From NCBI GenBank assembly GCA_049889095.1, contig JBLJFK010000005.1: DNA of 64,000 nucleotides; one strand, given 5' to 3'. The notes under the pieces are model-generated. The model saw only the letters and a list, made by a program, of their open reading frames with translations, ran no database searches and was not told the origin of the DNA. Within the stretch, counting starts at the first letter, position 1. Each line of letters opens with the position of its first letter. Shown in pieces: positions 1-8,702 of the stretch. This DNA comes from Ewingella sp049889095. GTDB taxonomy: Bacteria; Pseudomonadota; Gammaproteobacteria; Enterobacterales; Enterobacteriaceae. The translations under genes were made by a program, and so were the position numbers.

Positions 1-1413
1 CAACTCGATGGTGAGGAGCAGACCAATCCGCTGCTGAAAACCGAAAGTCTGGAGCGTGAGGCACTGGCACCACTGACCCATTTTATGCATCAGTTGCTGT
101 CCCAGTCGCCAATCCAACTGACTGACGAAGGCGAGCAGTACTTGATCCTGTACTGTGCGGTGGCGATTAAACGCATTGCCGGTGGCAATCCGCTGACTGA
201 CTTTGATGCGGAGGAGGGTGATCCGGCGGTGCGACAGGTGTCCGTTTGCCTGGCGGCTGAACTGAAGTCAATGGTGGGCAAAGAGATCCCAGCGGCGGAA
301 GAAGCCTATTTGCGGGTCAATATTGCGGCGCGGCGGGTGCAGAATATTTTGCCGACCGACATTAATGCCGACGACGAAGAATCGCTGGTGGATTACATTC
401 TTTCGTACATTAATGCGCACTATAATTTTGATTTACAAGGTGATAAACAGCTACGCGCCGATCTACTCACCCACATTAAAACCATGATCACCCGGGTTAA
501 ATACCAGATCAATATTCCTAATCCCTTGCTAGGCAACATCAAGCAGCACTATCCGATGGCTTATGACGTGACGCTGGCGGCGGTATCCAGCTGGGGAAAA
601 TACACACCGTATACACTCAGTGAGAACGAGATCGGTTTTCTGGTGCTGCACATTGGTGTTGGGTTGGAACGGCATTACAACATTGGCTACCAGCGCCATC
701 CGCAAGTCATGCTTGTGTGCGATACCGGCAACTCGACTATTCGCATGATCCAGGCCCAGATCAGTCGTAAATACCCGCAGCTGGTGTTGACGCAGGTGGT
801 GTCACTGCGTGATTACGAGAAGCTCGGACACGTCGACGAAGATTTCATTATCTCCAACGCGCGCATCAGTGAGAAAAACAAGCCGGTGGTGGTGTTGTCG
901 CCTTTCCCGACGGAATACCAGATGGAGCAGTTAGGCAAGCTGGTGTTAGTAGACCGCACGCGGCCCTACATGTTGGAGAAGTTCTTCGACGAAAAACATT
1001 TTATGATCATCGACGAACCCATGACTCAAGCACAGCTATTCCATAAAGTGTGTCGCCAGCTGGAAGAGGAAGGTTACGTCGATGCCGAGTTTTATCCTTC
1101 CGTTGTCGAGCGTGAAGAGATAGTGTCGACCATGCTGGGTGAAGGTATCGCGCTGCCGCATTCACTCGGTTTGCTGGCCAGGAAGACCGTGGTGATCACG
1201 CTGCTGTCGCCGCAGGGGATCGCGTGGGGAGAGGGGCAAACCGCTCACGTGATTTTCCTGTTGGCAATCAGCAAAGCAGATTACGAAGAGGCGATGGCGA
1301 TTTACGATCTGTTTGTGACGTTTGTGCGGGAGAGGTCGATGAGCCGTTTATTGAGCAGTTCTAATTTCGAAAGCTTCAAAGCGATTGCTATCGATTGCCT
1401 GAGCCGAATCTAG
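1..1413 (+). CDS. PRD-containing PTS-regulated transcriptional regulator (BglG/MtlR-like), 5' end outside window
   Basis: The reading frame is open from base 1, so this is the C-terminal ~470 residues of a longer regulator (family members usually exceed 600 residues with an N-terminal HTH, which is not visible). Visible parts are the end of a PRD, a second PRD ending around the segment FLVLHIGVGLERH, an EIIB-like domain (VMLVCDTGNST, with the cysteine in the usual place) and a C-terminal EIIA of the mannitol/fructose type with phospho-acceptor His in GIALPHS. Such proteins sense sugar transport through phosphorylation by HPr and EII proteins and activate or antiterminate a PTS operon. The target sugar operon must lie upstream of the window. 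It is followed directly by an ERIC repeat. The family is fairly sure; the specific sugar is not known. Confidence 0.8.
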   Translation, partial: QLDGEEQTNPLLKTESLEREALAPLTHFMHQLLSQSPIQLTDEGEQYLILYCAVAIKRIAGGNPLTDFDAEEGDPAVRQVSVCLAAELKSMVGKEIPAAEEAYLRVNIAARRVQNILPTDINADDEESLVDYILSYINAHYNFDLQGDKQLRADLLTHIKTMITRVKYQINIPNPLLGNIKQHYPMAYDVTLAAVSSWGKYTPYTLSENEIGFLVLHIGVGLERHYNIGYQRHPQVMLVCDTGNSTIRMIQAQISRKYPQLVLTQVVSLRDYEKLGHVDEDFIISNARISEKNKPVVVLSPFPTEYQMEQLGKLVLVDRTRPYMLEKFFDEKHFMIIDEPMTQAQLFHKVCRQLEEEGYVDAEFYPSVVEREEIVSTMLGEGIALPHSLGLLARKTVVITLLSPQGIAWGEGQTAHVIFLLAISKADYEEAMAIYDLFVTFVRERSMSRLLSSSNFESFKAIAIDCLSRI

Positions 1414-1415
1414 CC

Positions 1416-1613
1416 ATCCTCGTCATCCTTCAAGCGGTCTCTGCGTTGGCTGCCTTCACTCACCCCGGTCACTTACTGATGTAAGCTCCCGCGGATTATG
1501 ATCCTCATAAATGAGGCTCACCCTTAAGGGCCAGCGCGAGCGCTGTTCAAATCGGTCTTTGACCGATTTGTCACTCAGTTGCCGCCTTGATACAACTCGA
1601 ATGATTTTGGGGA
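1416..1613. repeat. ERIC/IRU repeat, long form with internal insertion
   Basis: The segment around 1461-1495 matches the conserved ERIC core (CACCCCGGTCACTTACT followed by ATGTAAGCTCCC), recognisable from the ERIC1R/ERIC2 primer sites. The outer ends (CGTCATCCTTCAAG at 1421 and CAACTCGAATGATTTTGG near 1592-1610) match the ERIC termini. At about 197 bases it is longer than the standard 127-base element. The extra ~75 bases (about 1497-1572) are a run of small hairpins: CCTCAT/ATGAGG at 1503-1516, CCCTTAAGGG at 1521-1530, CAGCGC/GCGCTG at 1532-1545 and AAATCGGTC/GACCGATTT at 1549-1569. It lies between the convergent ends of the PRD regulator and npr. Confidence 0.85.
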
Positions 1614-1637
1614 GATTTTTGAGTCTAAAAACCAAGA

Positions 1638-1910
1638 TTAATCTTCGTCAAAACCGGAATTGATCAGATTCGCGACGGCACTTAGCGCCTCGGCCTCATC
1701 GGGGCCAGTGGCTTCGATCTCGATTTTCTGGCCTTTCGGGGAATCGAGCATCAGTAGCGCAATCACGCTGCTGGCTTCCGCTTCAATGCCTGCGTCATTG
1801 CGCAGCATCACTTCCGACTCAAAGCTCTGCACTAACTCAAACAACTTCATCGCCGGGCGTGCGTGCATACCCAACCGGTTTTTAATTTCTACCGTTTGTT
1901 TCACTGTCAT
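1638..1910 (-). CDS. npr: Phosphocarrier protein NPr of the nitrogen-related PTS
   Basis: 90-residue HPr-like protein that passes phosphate from EI-Ntr (PtsP) to EIIA-Ntr (PtsN) in the cytoplasm; this regulatory PTS moves no sugar. The phosphorylation motif RLGMHARPA is present with His16 in the usual position, and the length equals the E. coli protein. It is the last gene of the rpoN-hpf-ptsN-rapZ-npr cluster. Its ATG overlaps the stop codon of rapZ by 4 bases, which suggests translational coupling. The ERIC repeat lies just past its 3' end. Confidence 0.97.
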   Translation of the reverse strand: MTVKQTVEIKNRLGMHARPAMKLFELVQSFESEVMLRNDAGIEAEASSVIALLMLDSPKGQKIEIEATGPDEAEALSAVANLINSGFDED

Positions 1911-2761
1911 GTTTTGCGTTTTTCCAGCGTGCGATGACGGGATTGCACATTCTTCCCGCGGGAACGAAAGTAGTCGGCCAATTGTTCTGCAATATATACC
2001 GAGCGGTGTTTACCACCGGTACAACCGATGGCGACAGTCAGATAACTGCGGTTATTCGTTTCCAGCATTGGCAGCCAAAGTTCCAGGTAGCTGCGCGTCT
2101 GATAAATGAAGTTATGTACTTCGGTGTGACGGTCAAGGAACGCCGCCACAGGTTTGTCCAGGCCGGTCATCGGGCGCAGTTTGGGATCCCAGTGTGGGTT
2201 CGGCAGGAAACGTACATCAAAGACGTAATCTGCATCAATAGGGATGCCGTGCTTATAGCCGAATGACTCGAACACCATAGTCAGCTCGCGCTCACGTTTA
2301 CCCAGCAAGCGTGTTCGCAGCATTTCAGCCAGTTCATGCACTGACATTTCTGAGGTGTCGATGATGAGATCAGCGGATGAACGCAAAGGTTCCAGCAGGT
2401 CAGCTTCTTCATCGATGGCGCTTTCGAGCGAGAGATTTTTAGTGGAAAGAGGGTGCAGGCGACGGGTGTCACTGTAACGACGGATCAAAGTATTACGATC
2501 GGCATCGAGAAACAGCAGCTGTGGCGCAAAGCTTGCCGGCAGCTGGGCCATCGCGTGTTCGAAAATTTCCGGGTTTTCCGGCATGTTGCGCACGTCAATA
2601 CTGACCGCAGCAGATATGTTACGTTCGGCGAGGGTTTCGGCAAGCTGAGGCAGTAAGACTACCGGCAGGTTGTCCACACAGTAAAAACCCATGTCCTCCA
2701 GTGCCCGCAAGGCAACTGACTTCCCAGAACCGGAACGGCCGCTGACAATCATCAGCACCAT
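1907..2761 (-). CDS. rapZ: RNase adapter protein RapZ
   Basis: RapZ binds the small RNA GlmZ and presents it to RNase E, lowering GlmS synthesis when glucosamine-6-phosphate is plentiful. The sequence begins MVLMIVSGRSGSGKS, with the Walker A motif at about residues 8-15. The C-terminal RNA- and metabolite-binding half contains GCTGGKHRSVYIAEQL. The frame is open for 22 more codons upstream, but the family length (284 residues) and a GGGGAG Shine-Dalgarno 8 bases before the ATG at 2761 support this start. The 152 bases between it and ptsN contain nothing else that I can recognise. Confidence 0.97.
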   Translation of the reverse strand: MVLMIVSGRSGSGKSVALRALEDMGFYCVDNLPVVLLPQLAETLAERNISAAVSIDVRNMPENPEIFEHAMAQLPASFAPQLLFLDADRNTLIRRYSDTRRLHPLSTKNLSLESAIDEEADLLEPLRSSADLIIDTSEMSVHELAEMLRTRLLGKRERELTMVFESFGYKHGIPIDADYVFDVRFLPNPHWDPKLRPMTGLDKPVAAFLDRHTEVHNFIYQTRSYLELWLPMLETNNRSYLTVAIGCTGGKHRSVYIAEQLADYFRSRGKNVQSRHRTLEKRKT

Positions 2762-2913
2762 GTTGTCACTCCCCTGCAATTCAGTGTTCGAAATTCCCTG
2801 CCCCAGTTTTCCACCGGGAACCATCACAGTGACTAAGTTGAGCCGGTGAGAATAAATATTTACCGGCTGAACTGAAATGCCACCTGCTTAATCCGTTAAG
2901 TATAGTCTTGTAA

Positions 2914-3384
2914 TTATTCGCTTTCTGTCATGATTCGGAACAGCTCTTCGTCGCTTTGTGCGCCACGCAGACGACGGCAGACGGTTTTGTCAGCCAGCTT
3001 TTTGGCGACCAAAGATAAGGTGTGTAAGTGGGTTTTGCATTGATCAGCCGGGACCAGTAAGGCAAAAAGCAGATCAACCGGCTGGTTATCAATCGCATCG
3101 AAGGCGATAGGTTGTTCCAGTTTAATGAATACACCGACAGCGCGCAGCGTGTCCTCTTCCAGTTTACCGTGTGGAATGGCAATGCCTGCACCAATACCTG
3201 TGCTGCCCATTCTTTCGCGGGTCAGAATGGCATCGAAAATCAATTGTGGCGCCAGATTGAGTTGTTTGGCGGCAAGTTCGCTGATGATTTCCAGCGCGCG
3301 TTTTTTACTGGCGCAGTGAACGCCGCTTTTAGTGCATTCGGCGTTAAGGACTGACGTTAACTGCATAGCTGTATCGTTAATCAT
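2914..3384 (-). CDS. ptsN: Nitrogen-regulatory EIIA protein PtsN
   Basis: EIIA-Ntr is the terminal acceptor of the nitrogen PTS. In relatives it modulates potassium transporters and kinases (TrkA, KdpD), RapZ-GlmS and stress responses through its phosphorylation state. The 156-residue sequence has the EIIA phospho-site GIAIPHGKL with His72, and KKRALEIISELAAKQL near the N-terminus matches E. coli PtsN. It lies downstream of hpf with a 107-base gap that holds a short hairpin (3467-3485, CGTAGC/GCTACG), possibly a processing or attenuation element between hpf and ptsN. Confidence 0.97.
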   Translation of the reverse strand: MINDTAMQLTSVLNAECTKSGVHCASKKRALEIISELAAKQLNLAPQLIFDAILTRERMGSTGIGAGIAIPHGKLEEDTLRAVGVFIKLEQPIAFDAIDNQPVDLLFALLVPADQCKTHLHTLSLVAKKLADKTVCRRLRGAQSDEELFRIMTESE

Positions 3385-3491
3385 TTCTTCTTCACTTTAG
3401 CGCTCTTTCACCCTAATGACAGTTCGGCTCGTTTCCCGAGGGTCACAAGCCGATGCTCTCAAAGTCCGTAGCGCGACAGGCTACGTAAGTG

Positions 3492-3779
3492 TCAGTGCTG
3501 TTTCAGTTTATCTTTATGCTTATTGAGCTGGCGCGCCAGTTTATCAACCAGGCCGTCGATGGCCGCATACATATCCTGATGTTCCGAGGTGGCGTGCAAC
3601 TCGCCTCCATTCACATGCAGTGTGGCCTCAGCCACTTTCTGCACTTTTTCAACGCTTAGCACCACGTATACCTGATTGATTCGATCAAAGTATTGCTCAA
3701 GTTTGGCAAACTTCGACGAGACGAATTCTCTCATGGGTTCCGTGATTTCGACGTGATGTCCGGTAATGTTGAGCTGCAT
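3492..3779 (-). CDS. hpf: Ribosome hibernation promoting factor HPF (short form)
   Basis: 95-residue protein that binds the 30S decoding region and promotes 100S dimers with RMF in stationary phase. The sequence MQLNITGHHVEITEPMREF matches the family, and there is no C-terminal long-form extension. The frame extends nine codons further upstream into the end of rpoN, but AAGGAAG placed 5 bases before the ATG at 3779, and the family length, fix the start. It follows rpoN by 23 bases and is probably co-transcribed with it. Confidence 0.96.
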   Translation of the reverse strand: MQLNITGHHVEITEPMREFVSSKFAKLEQYFDRINQVYVVLSVEKVQKVAEATLHVNGGELHATSEHQDMYAAIDGLVDKLARQLNKHKDKLKQH

Positions 3780-3802
3780 AATGTCTTCCTTCTCAGTTGA
3801 GG

Positions 3803-5236
3803 TCAAACTAACTGTTTACGTTGGTTTGATGGCGGGATGGACAAAGACTCTCGGTATTTAGCAACAGTACGACGGGCCACCATGATCCCCTGATCGGAAA
3901 GCAAGGTAGCTAACTTGCTGTCGCTTAACGGTTTGACGGGATTTTCCGCCGCGATCAATTTCCTCACCAGCGCCCGGATAGCGGTCGACGATGCCTCGCC
4001 ACCGCTGTCAGTACTGACATGGCTGGAGAAGAAATATTTCAGCTCGAAAATGCCGCGCGGACTGTGCAAGAACTTCTGTGTGGTCACACGTGAGATTGTC
4101 GATTCGTGCATTTCGACCGCCCGGGCGATATCTGCCAGAACCATCGGTTTCATGAATTCAGCGCCTAAATCAAAGAAAGCCTGCTGCTGTTCGACGATGC
4201 AACGGGTCACTTTGAGCAGGGTTTCATTACGGCTTTCCAGACTTTTTATCAGCCATTTTGCTTCCTGCAAATTGCTGCGAATGAACTGGCCGTCGCTGTC
4301 GCTTCGCGCTGAACTGCCCATTGCGGCGTACTGTTGGTTAATCTTCAGACGCGGAATGCTGTCGGAGTTGAGTTCCACCGTCCAGATGTCTGACACTTTA
4401 CGTACCAGCACGTCCGGGATCACGTACTCAGACTCTCCGGTATTGATCGACTGTCCAGGGCGAGGATCCAGTGACTGGATCAACTGCATCGCTCCTTTGA
4501 GTGTATCTTCTTTTAGCCGGGTTGATCGCATCAGTGCACGGAAATCATGGTTTGCCAGTAGATCCAGATGTTCGCTGACAATCAGTTTGGCTTCGACCAG
4601 AAAAGCGGTTTCTGGTACGTATTGTGAAAGCTGGATCAGCAGGCAGTCGCGCAGGTCTTTTGCCGCCACGCCCACTGGGTCAAAGCGCTGAACGCGTTTG
4701 AGTACGGCTTCCACTTCTTCCATGGTGACGTCATCGTCGCCCACGCTCTCAAGGATATCTTCCAGAGAGACGGTGAGATAGCCGGTGTCATCGACGGCAT
4801 CGACAATCGACGTCGCGATGGCGGCATCAGTGTCGGTAAAAGGAGTCAATTCTACCTGCCACATCAGGTAATCCTGCAGCGTCTGGGTAGTTTCGCCCTG
4901 ATAGATGGGTAGTTCGTCGTCGCTGTAATCGTTGCCAGTGCCTGACGGCGTACCGGCGGTATAAATCTCATCCCAGGTGGCGTCCAGAGGCAGCTCTTCG
5001 GGCATGTCTTTTTGCTCAAGCGCTTCGCGGGTATCAAGACCTTCGCTGTCGGGGGTTTCTACTGAGTCGATCTCTTCATGCAGGTCGGTTTGCTCTAACA
5101 GCGGATTGCTTTCCAGCGCCAGTTGGATCTCCTGCTGGAGTTCAAGCGTCGACAATTGCAACAGGCGAATAGCTTGCTGTAACTGAGGTGTCATGGCCAA
5201 TTGCTGGCTGAATCGTAGCTGCAAACCTTGCTTCAT
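3803..5236 (-). CDS. rpoN: RNA polymerase sigma-54 factor RpoN
   Basis: 477 residues, the usual length. Sigma-54 directs RNA polymerase to -24/-12 promoters that need an AAA+ activator (nitrogen, Psp, formate, nitric oxide genes). The glutamine-rich N-terminal region I begins MKQGLQLRFSQQLAMTPQLQQAI. An acidic region II spans about residues 55-110, followed by the core-binding domain. The C-terminal RpoN box is present as ARRTVAKYRE. lptB is 35 bases upstream and hpf 23 bases downstream on the same strand, the conserved enterobacterial order. The NorR-like protein at the right end of the window would be one of its activators. Confidence 0.98.
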   Translation of the reverse strand: MKQGLQLRFSQQLAMTPQLQQAIRLLQLSTLELQQEIQLALESNPLLEQTDLHEEIDSVETPDSEGLDTREALEQKDMPEELPLDATWDEIYTAGTPSGTGNDYSDDELPIYQGETTQTLQDYLMWQVELTPFTDTDAAIATSIVDAVDDTGYLTVSLEDILESVGDDDVTMEEVEAVLKRVQRFDPVGVAAKDLRDCLLIQLSQYVPETAFLVEAKLIVSEHLDLLANHDFRALMRSTRLKEDTLKGAMQLIQSLDPRPGQSINTGESEYVIPDVLVRKVSDIWTVELNSDSIPRLKINQQYAAMGSSARSDSDGQFIRSNLQEAKWLIKSLESRNETLLKVTRCIVEQQQAFFDLGAEFMKPMVLADIARAVEMHESTISRVTTQKFLHSPRGIFELKYFFSSHVSTDSGGEASSTAIRALVRKLIAAENPVKPLSDSKLATLLSDQGIMVARRTVAKYRESLSIPPSNQRKQLV

Positions 5237-5271
5237 ATCTTGGCTTTACGTCCTGAACTATACGGCGTGAT

Positions 5272-5997
5272 TTACAGACGGAACTCTTCACCGAGATAAA
5301 CACGTTTAACTTGTTCATCCGCCAGAATCTCTGTCGGTGTGCCATGGGCGATGAGTTTCCCCTGGCTGACAATATAAGCACGTTCACACACGTCGAGCGT
5401 TTCGCGCACGTTGTGGTCGGTGATCAGTACGCCAAGGCCGCTGTCACGCAGATGTTCAATAATTTTTTTGATATCAATAACTGAAATAGGGTCAACACCG
5501 GCAAAAGGTTCATCCAGAAGAATGAATTTCGGGTTGGCTGCCAGCGCCCGGGCGATCTCTACACGGCGGCGTTCACCACCGGACAGAGACTGACCGAGGT
5601 TGTCGCGCAGATGGGAGATATGAAACTCTTCCATCAGCTCGTTGGCGCGGTCGTTACGCTGTTCTTTATTCAGGTCTTCGCGGATCTCAAGCACAGCCAT
5701 CAGGTTGTTGAATACGCTGAGACGGCGAAAGATTGAGGCTTCCTGCGGCAGATAGCCAATTCCACGACGTGCACGGGTGTGCAGCGGCAACAGGCTGATG
5801 TCTTCATCATCGACAATGATACGGCCTGCATCGCGCTGAACGATGCCCACGACCATATAGAACGTGGTGGTCTTACCCGCGCCGTTTGGACCCAGTAGTC
5901 CAACAATTTCGCCGGAGTTGACGGCCAGGCTGACATCTTCAACTACTTTGCGGCCCTTGTAGGCCTTAGCCAGATTTTCTGCGATTAACGTTGCCAT
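5272..5997 (-). CDS. lptB: LPS export ABC transporter ATPase LptB
   Basis: 241-residue cytoplasmic ATPase that powers LptFG to lift LPS from the inner membrane into the Lpt bridge. Walker A GPNGAGKTT lies at residues 36-44, the ABC signature LSGGERRRVEIARAL and Walker B FILLDEPFAGVDP are intact, and the C-terminus is the typical YLGEEFRL. It is 6 bases downstream of lptA in the lptC-lptA-lptB run, so all three are translated together. Confidence 0.98.
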   Translation of the reverse strand: MATLIAENLAKAYKGRKVVEDVSLAVNSGEIVGLLGPNGAGKTTTFYMVVGIVQRDAGRIIVDDEDISLLPLHTRARRGIGYLPQEASIFRRLSVFNNLMAVLEIREDLNKEQRNDRANELMEEFHISHLRDNLGQSLSGGERRRVEIARALAANPKFILLDEPFAGVDPISVIDIKKIIEHLRDSGLGVLITDHNVRETLDVCERAYIVSQGKLIAHGTPTEILADEQVKRVYLGEEFRL

Positions 5998-6003
5998 AAA
6001 TTA

Positions 6004-6570
6004 TCACTTACTCTTTTTCGTCTGCGCTGCGGGGGCTGGTGCCGGCTGGTTTTTGTCCTGCAACTGCGAAGGGACCAGAACGGTGGTCACTCGACCGCCT
6101 TTATTGTCGCTGAAGGCTTCCATCTGCTGTTTTTGCACCAGATAGGTAATACGATCGCCTTTCACATTACTGTCTTGTTGTTCAAGGTAAGCATTGCCGG
6201 TCAGGGTAACCAGGTCGGTGGCGACTTCGTAGCGCACCTTTGATGCGTGGCCGCTGATCGGTTTGCCGTTGTCCTGCATCTGATAGAAAGTCACCGGGTT
6301 ACCGTAACCTTCAACCACTTCTTTACCTGATTCGCCTTTAGGTCGGATAACCACAACTTTGTCGGCTTTGACCTGAATGGATCCCTGATTGACGATGACG
6401 TTGCCGGTGAATGTCGCCGTGTTAGTGTTAACGTCCAGCGCCTGATTGACCGAATCGATGGTGATCGGCTTGGTGGTGTCGTCTTTCAGCGCCAATGCTG
6501 GAATGCTGACGGCAAGCAGAGAGCTGGTGATCAGGAAATTACGGATTTTATTTTTTGCTTGGAATTTCAT
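6004..6570 (-). CDS. lptA: Periplasmic LPS transport protein LptA
   Basis: 188 residues with an N-terminal signal peptide (hydrophobic stretch NFLITSSLLAVSIPALA, cleavage expected after ALA near residue 27). LptA polymerises in the periplasm as a beta-jellyroll bridge carrying LPS from LptC to LptD. The OstA-like core is seen in TATFTGNVIVNQGSIQV and in the segment ending TYLVQKQQMEAF. The tail is rich in Pro, Ala and Lys. Its start lies inside the end of lptC (23-base overlap), as in E. coli. Confidence 0.97.
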   Translation of the reverse strand: MKFQAKNKIRNFLITSSLLAVSIPALALKDDTTKPITIDSVNQALDVNTNTATFTGNVIVNQGSIQVKADKVVVIRPKGESGKEVVEGYGNPVTFYQMQDNGKPISGHASKVRYEVATDLVTLTGNAYLEQQDSNVKGDRITYLVQKQQMEAFSDNKGGRVTTVLVPSQLQDKNQPAPAPAAQTKKSK

Positions 6571-7117
6571 AAGTGGTCTTTACCTTTTCGATCAGCTCTG
6601 CGGTTTTGTTACGCAGATTTCCACGCATTTTCATGCCGTTAGATGTAAAGCCTGTGCCATAAAGCGTCACTTCATCATCGGAAGCCACGTCTTGTGTGAC
6701 CAGGTTAACAGAAGCATTGTCCGTTATGATGCGCTGCAGCTGCGACGTATCCGGCGTCAGGCTATCCACCTGAACGTGCCCGTACAAATAGAGCATTTTA
6801 TCATTGGTCATCTTGGCGCGATCTGAGCGTACGGTCCAGACAGGAATTTTGTCTTTGTCGTACATAGTCATCACGGGTTTGGTAAACCAGGTCAGTTGGT
6901 CAGTGGTGAAATATTCAACTTGTTCAGAAACCAGTTTATAATTCAGGCTGCCCAACGGGTTATATACGACGGTAACCGTATGTTGGCTCTGATACGTAGG
7001 GTCTTGGTCGTTGGCCGCAGACGGTGTCGGGTTATCTGAGTCCGAGAGAGACCAGCCAATCAGAGCTAATGCCACCACGGCCAGCAGGATCGTTATCCAA
7101 AGCTTTGGTTTGTTCAT
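6548..7117 (-). CDS. lptC: LPS export system protein LptC
   Basis: 189-residue bitopic inner-membrane protein. An N-terminal membrane segment (LWITILLAVVALALIGWSL) is followed by a periplasmic jellyroll domain that receives LPS from LptB2FG and hands it to LptA. It overlaps kdsC by 4 bases at the start and lptA by 23 bases at the end, so the kdsC-lptC-lptA-lptB genes form a tightly coupled operon. Confidence 0.97.
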   Translation of the reverse strand: MNKPKLWITILLAVVALALIGWSLSDSDNPTPSAANDQDPTYQSQHTVTVVYNPLGSLNYKLVSEQVEYFTTDQLTWFTKPVMTMYDKDKIPVWTVRSDRAKMTNDKMLYLYGHVQVDSLTPDTSQLQRIITDNASVNLVTQDVASDDEVTLYGTGFTSNGMKMRGNLRNKTAELIEKVKTTYEIPSKK

Positions 7118-7680
7118 ATCGACAGCCCTTTGGCGTCAGCAAGCTTGCCCTGCGCAAGCAGAATAAGGTCACATAATTCACGCACTGCACCGCGTCCGCC
7201 GGGAATGTGCGTTACATAATGCGCTTTGGGCAGCAGTATCGGATGTGCATCATATACTGCAACCGATAACCCCACTTCAGCCATGACGGGCCAGTCAATC
7301 AGGTCATCACCGATATAGGCGACCTGGCTGGCTGTTAAAGACAGTGTATCCAACAGTTCACGGAAGGCCAAAAGCTTATCTGACTGCCCCTGATACAGGT
7401 GGCGAATGCCCAGTGTATTAGCTCGGTCTTCCAATAGCTTTGCGCTTCTGCCGGTAATAATTGCCACCTCAATATCAGAGGTCAGCAGGCAGCGGATGCC
7501 GTAACCGTCACGGACGTTGAAGCTTTTCAACTCTTCGCCCTGATTTCCCATATAAATCAGGCCATCAGACATTACACCGTCAACGTCACAAATCAGCAGG
7601 CGAATGGCCTTTGCCCGTTCCAGTACATCCATACTGACCGGACCATAGCAGGTATCCACCTTGGCTGCGCTATTACTCAT
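7114..7680 (-). CDS. kdsC: 3-deoxy-D-manno-octulosonate 8-phosphate phosphatase KdsC
   Basis: 188-residue HAD-superfamily phosphatase that removes phosphate from Kdo-8-phosphate to give Kdo for lipid A core synthesis. Motif I is LLICDVDGVMSDG, with the catalytic aspartates at about residues 32 and 34. Motif II is IITGRSAK and motif III includes YIGDDLIDWPVM. It follows kdsD after 16 bases, pairing two Kdo enzymes with the LPS export genes downstream. Confidence 0.97.
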   Translation of the reverse strand: MSNSAAKVDTCYGPVSMDVLERAKAIRLLICDVDGVMSDGLIYMGNQGEELKSFNVRDGYGIRCLLTSDIEVAIITGRSAKLLEDRANTLGIRHLYQGQSDKLLAFRELLDTLSLTASQVAYIGDDLIDWPVMAEVGLSVAVYDAHPILLPKAHYVTHIPGGRGAVRELCDLILLAQGKLADAKGLSI

Positions 7681-7696
7681 TCAGGACATTCCTCAA

Positions 7697-8683
7697 TTAA
7701 ACTACGCCAGCGCGTAGCATGTCATGCATATGTACCACACCCAACAACTGGTCGCCATCGGCAACCATGACGCAGGTAATGTGGCGATCCTGCATTAAAT
7801 TCAGAGCATCAACCGCCAGCAATGTCGGACGAACGCGGATCCCGCCGGTGGTCATGACGTCAGCGATGGACGCTTCGCTAATGTTTATGCCCATGTCGAA
7901 GATGCGGCGTAAATCGCCATCGGTAAAGATGCCTTGAATTTTCATCAGGTCATCACAAATTACCGTCATCCCCATGTTTTTACGGGTGATTTCAAGCAAT
8001 GCATCACGCAATGATGCGTCATTGCTGACGTGCGGAATTTCGGCACCGCTGTGCATGATATCGCTGACCCGCAACAGAAGCTTGCGGCCAAGTGCCCCGC
8101 CAGGGTGCGAAAGGGCGAAGTCTTCGGCAGTAAAACCGCGTGCTTGCAATAGCGCCACGGCCAGGGCGTCACCCATCACCATGACCGCAGTGGTGCTGGT
8201 GGTGGGCGCCAGCCCGAGCGGGCAGGCTTCCTGCGGAACGCTGACGCAAATATGTATATCCGCCGCTTTTCCCATCGAGCTTTCCGGATTTGCCGTCAGG
8301 CAAATCATGGTGATCGCCAGTCGTTTTAATACCGGGATCAATGCCAATATTTCGTGCGATTCACCGGAGTTAGAGATGAGGATCACGATGTCCTGTTTAG
8401 ACACCATTCCAAGATCGCCATGGCTGGCTTCACCGGGATGAACAAAGAACGCCGGCGTGCCAGTGCTGGCAAAGGTCGCCGCCATTTTGCGGCCGACATG
8501 GCCTGATTTGCCCATGCCCATCACCACTATTTTACCGACGCAAGCGAACATCTTTTCACATGCGCGGGTAAAGTCGTTGTTAATGTACTGGTCGAGCTGT
8601 TCCAGCCCCTCACGTTCGGTCTTCAGTACGGCTTTTCCTGCAGACTGGAAATCAAATCTTCCTTCTGGTTCCAAATTTCCCAT
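7697..8683 (-). CDS. kdsD: D-arabinose 5-phosphate isomerase KdsD
   Basis: 328 residues. It converts ribulose-5-phosphate to arabinose-5-phosphate, the first committed precursor of Kdo. An N-terminal SIS domain (VVMGMGKSGHVGRKMAATFA; SNSGESHEI) is followed by two CBS domains, the second ending in GVVHMHDMLRAGVV. The frame is open 31 codons further upstream, but the ATG at 8683 gives exactly the E. coli length and is preceded by GGAAGAG. The extra upstream residues overlap the end of yrbG and are not credible. Confidence 0.97.
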   Translation of the reverse strand: MGNLEPEGRFDFQSAGKAVLKTEREGLEQLDQYINNDFTRACEKMFACVGKIVVMGMGKSGHVGRKMAATFASTGTPAFFVHPGEASHGDLGMVSKQDIVILISNSGESHEILALIPVLKRLAITMICLTANPESSMGKAADIHICVSVPQEACPLGLAPTTSTTAVMVMGDALAVALLQARGFTAEDFALSHPGGALGRKLLLRVSDIMHSGAEIPHVSNDASLRDALLEITRKNMGMTVICDDLMKIQGIFTDGDLRRIFDMGINISEASIADVMTTGGIRVRPTLLAVDALNLMQDRHITCVMVADGDQLLGVVHMHDMLRAGVV

Positions 8684-8702
8684 GATCTCTTCCTGATGGG
8701 GT

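Noticed and set aside
5142..5387. 81-codon frame across the lptB/rpoN junction on the minus strand
   Set aside because: It overlaps both well supported genes in another frame and has no likeness to any family.
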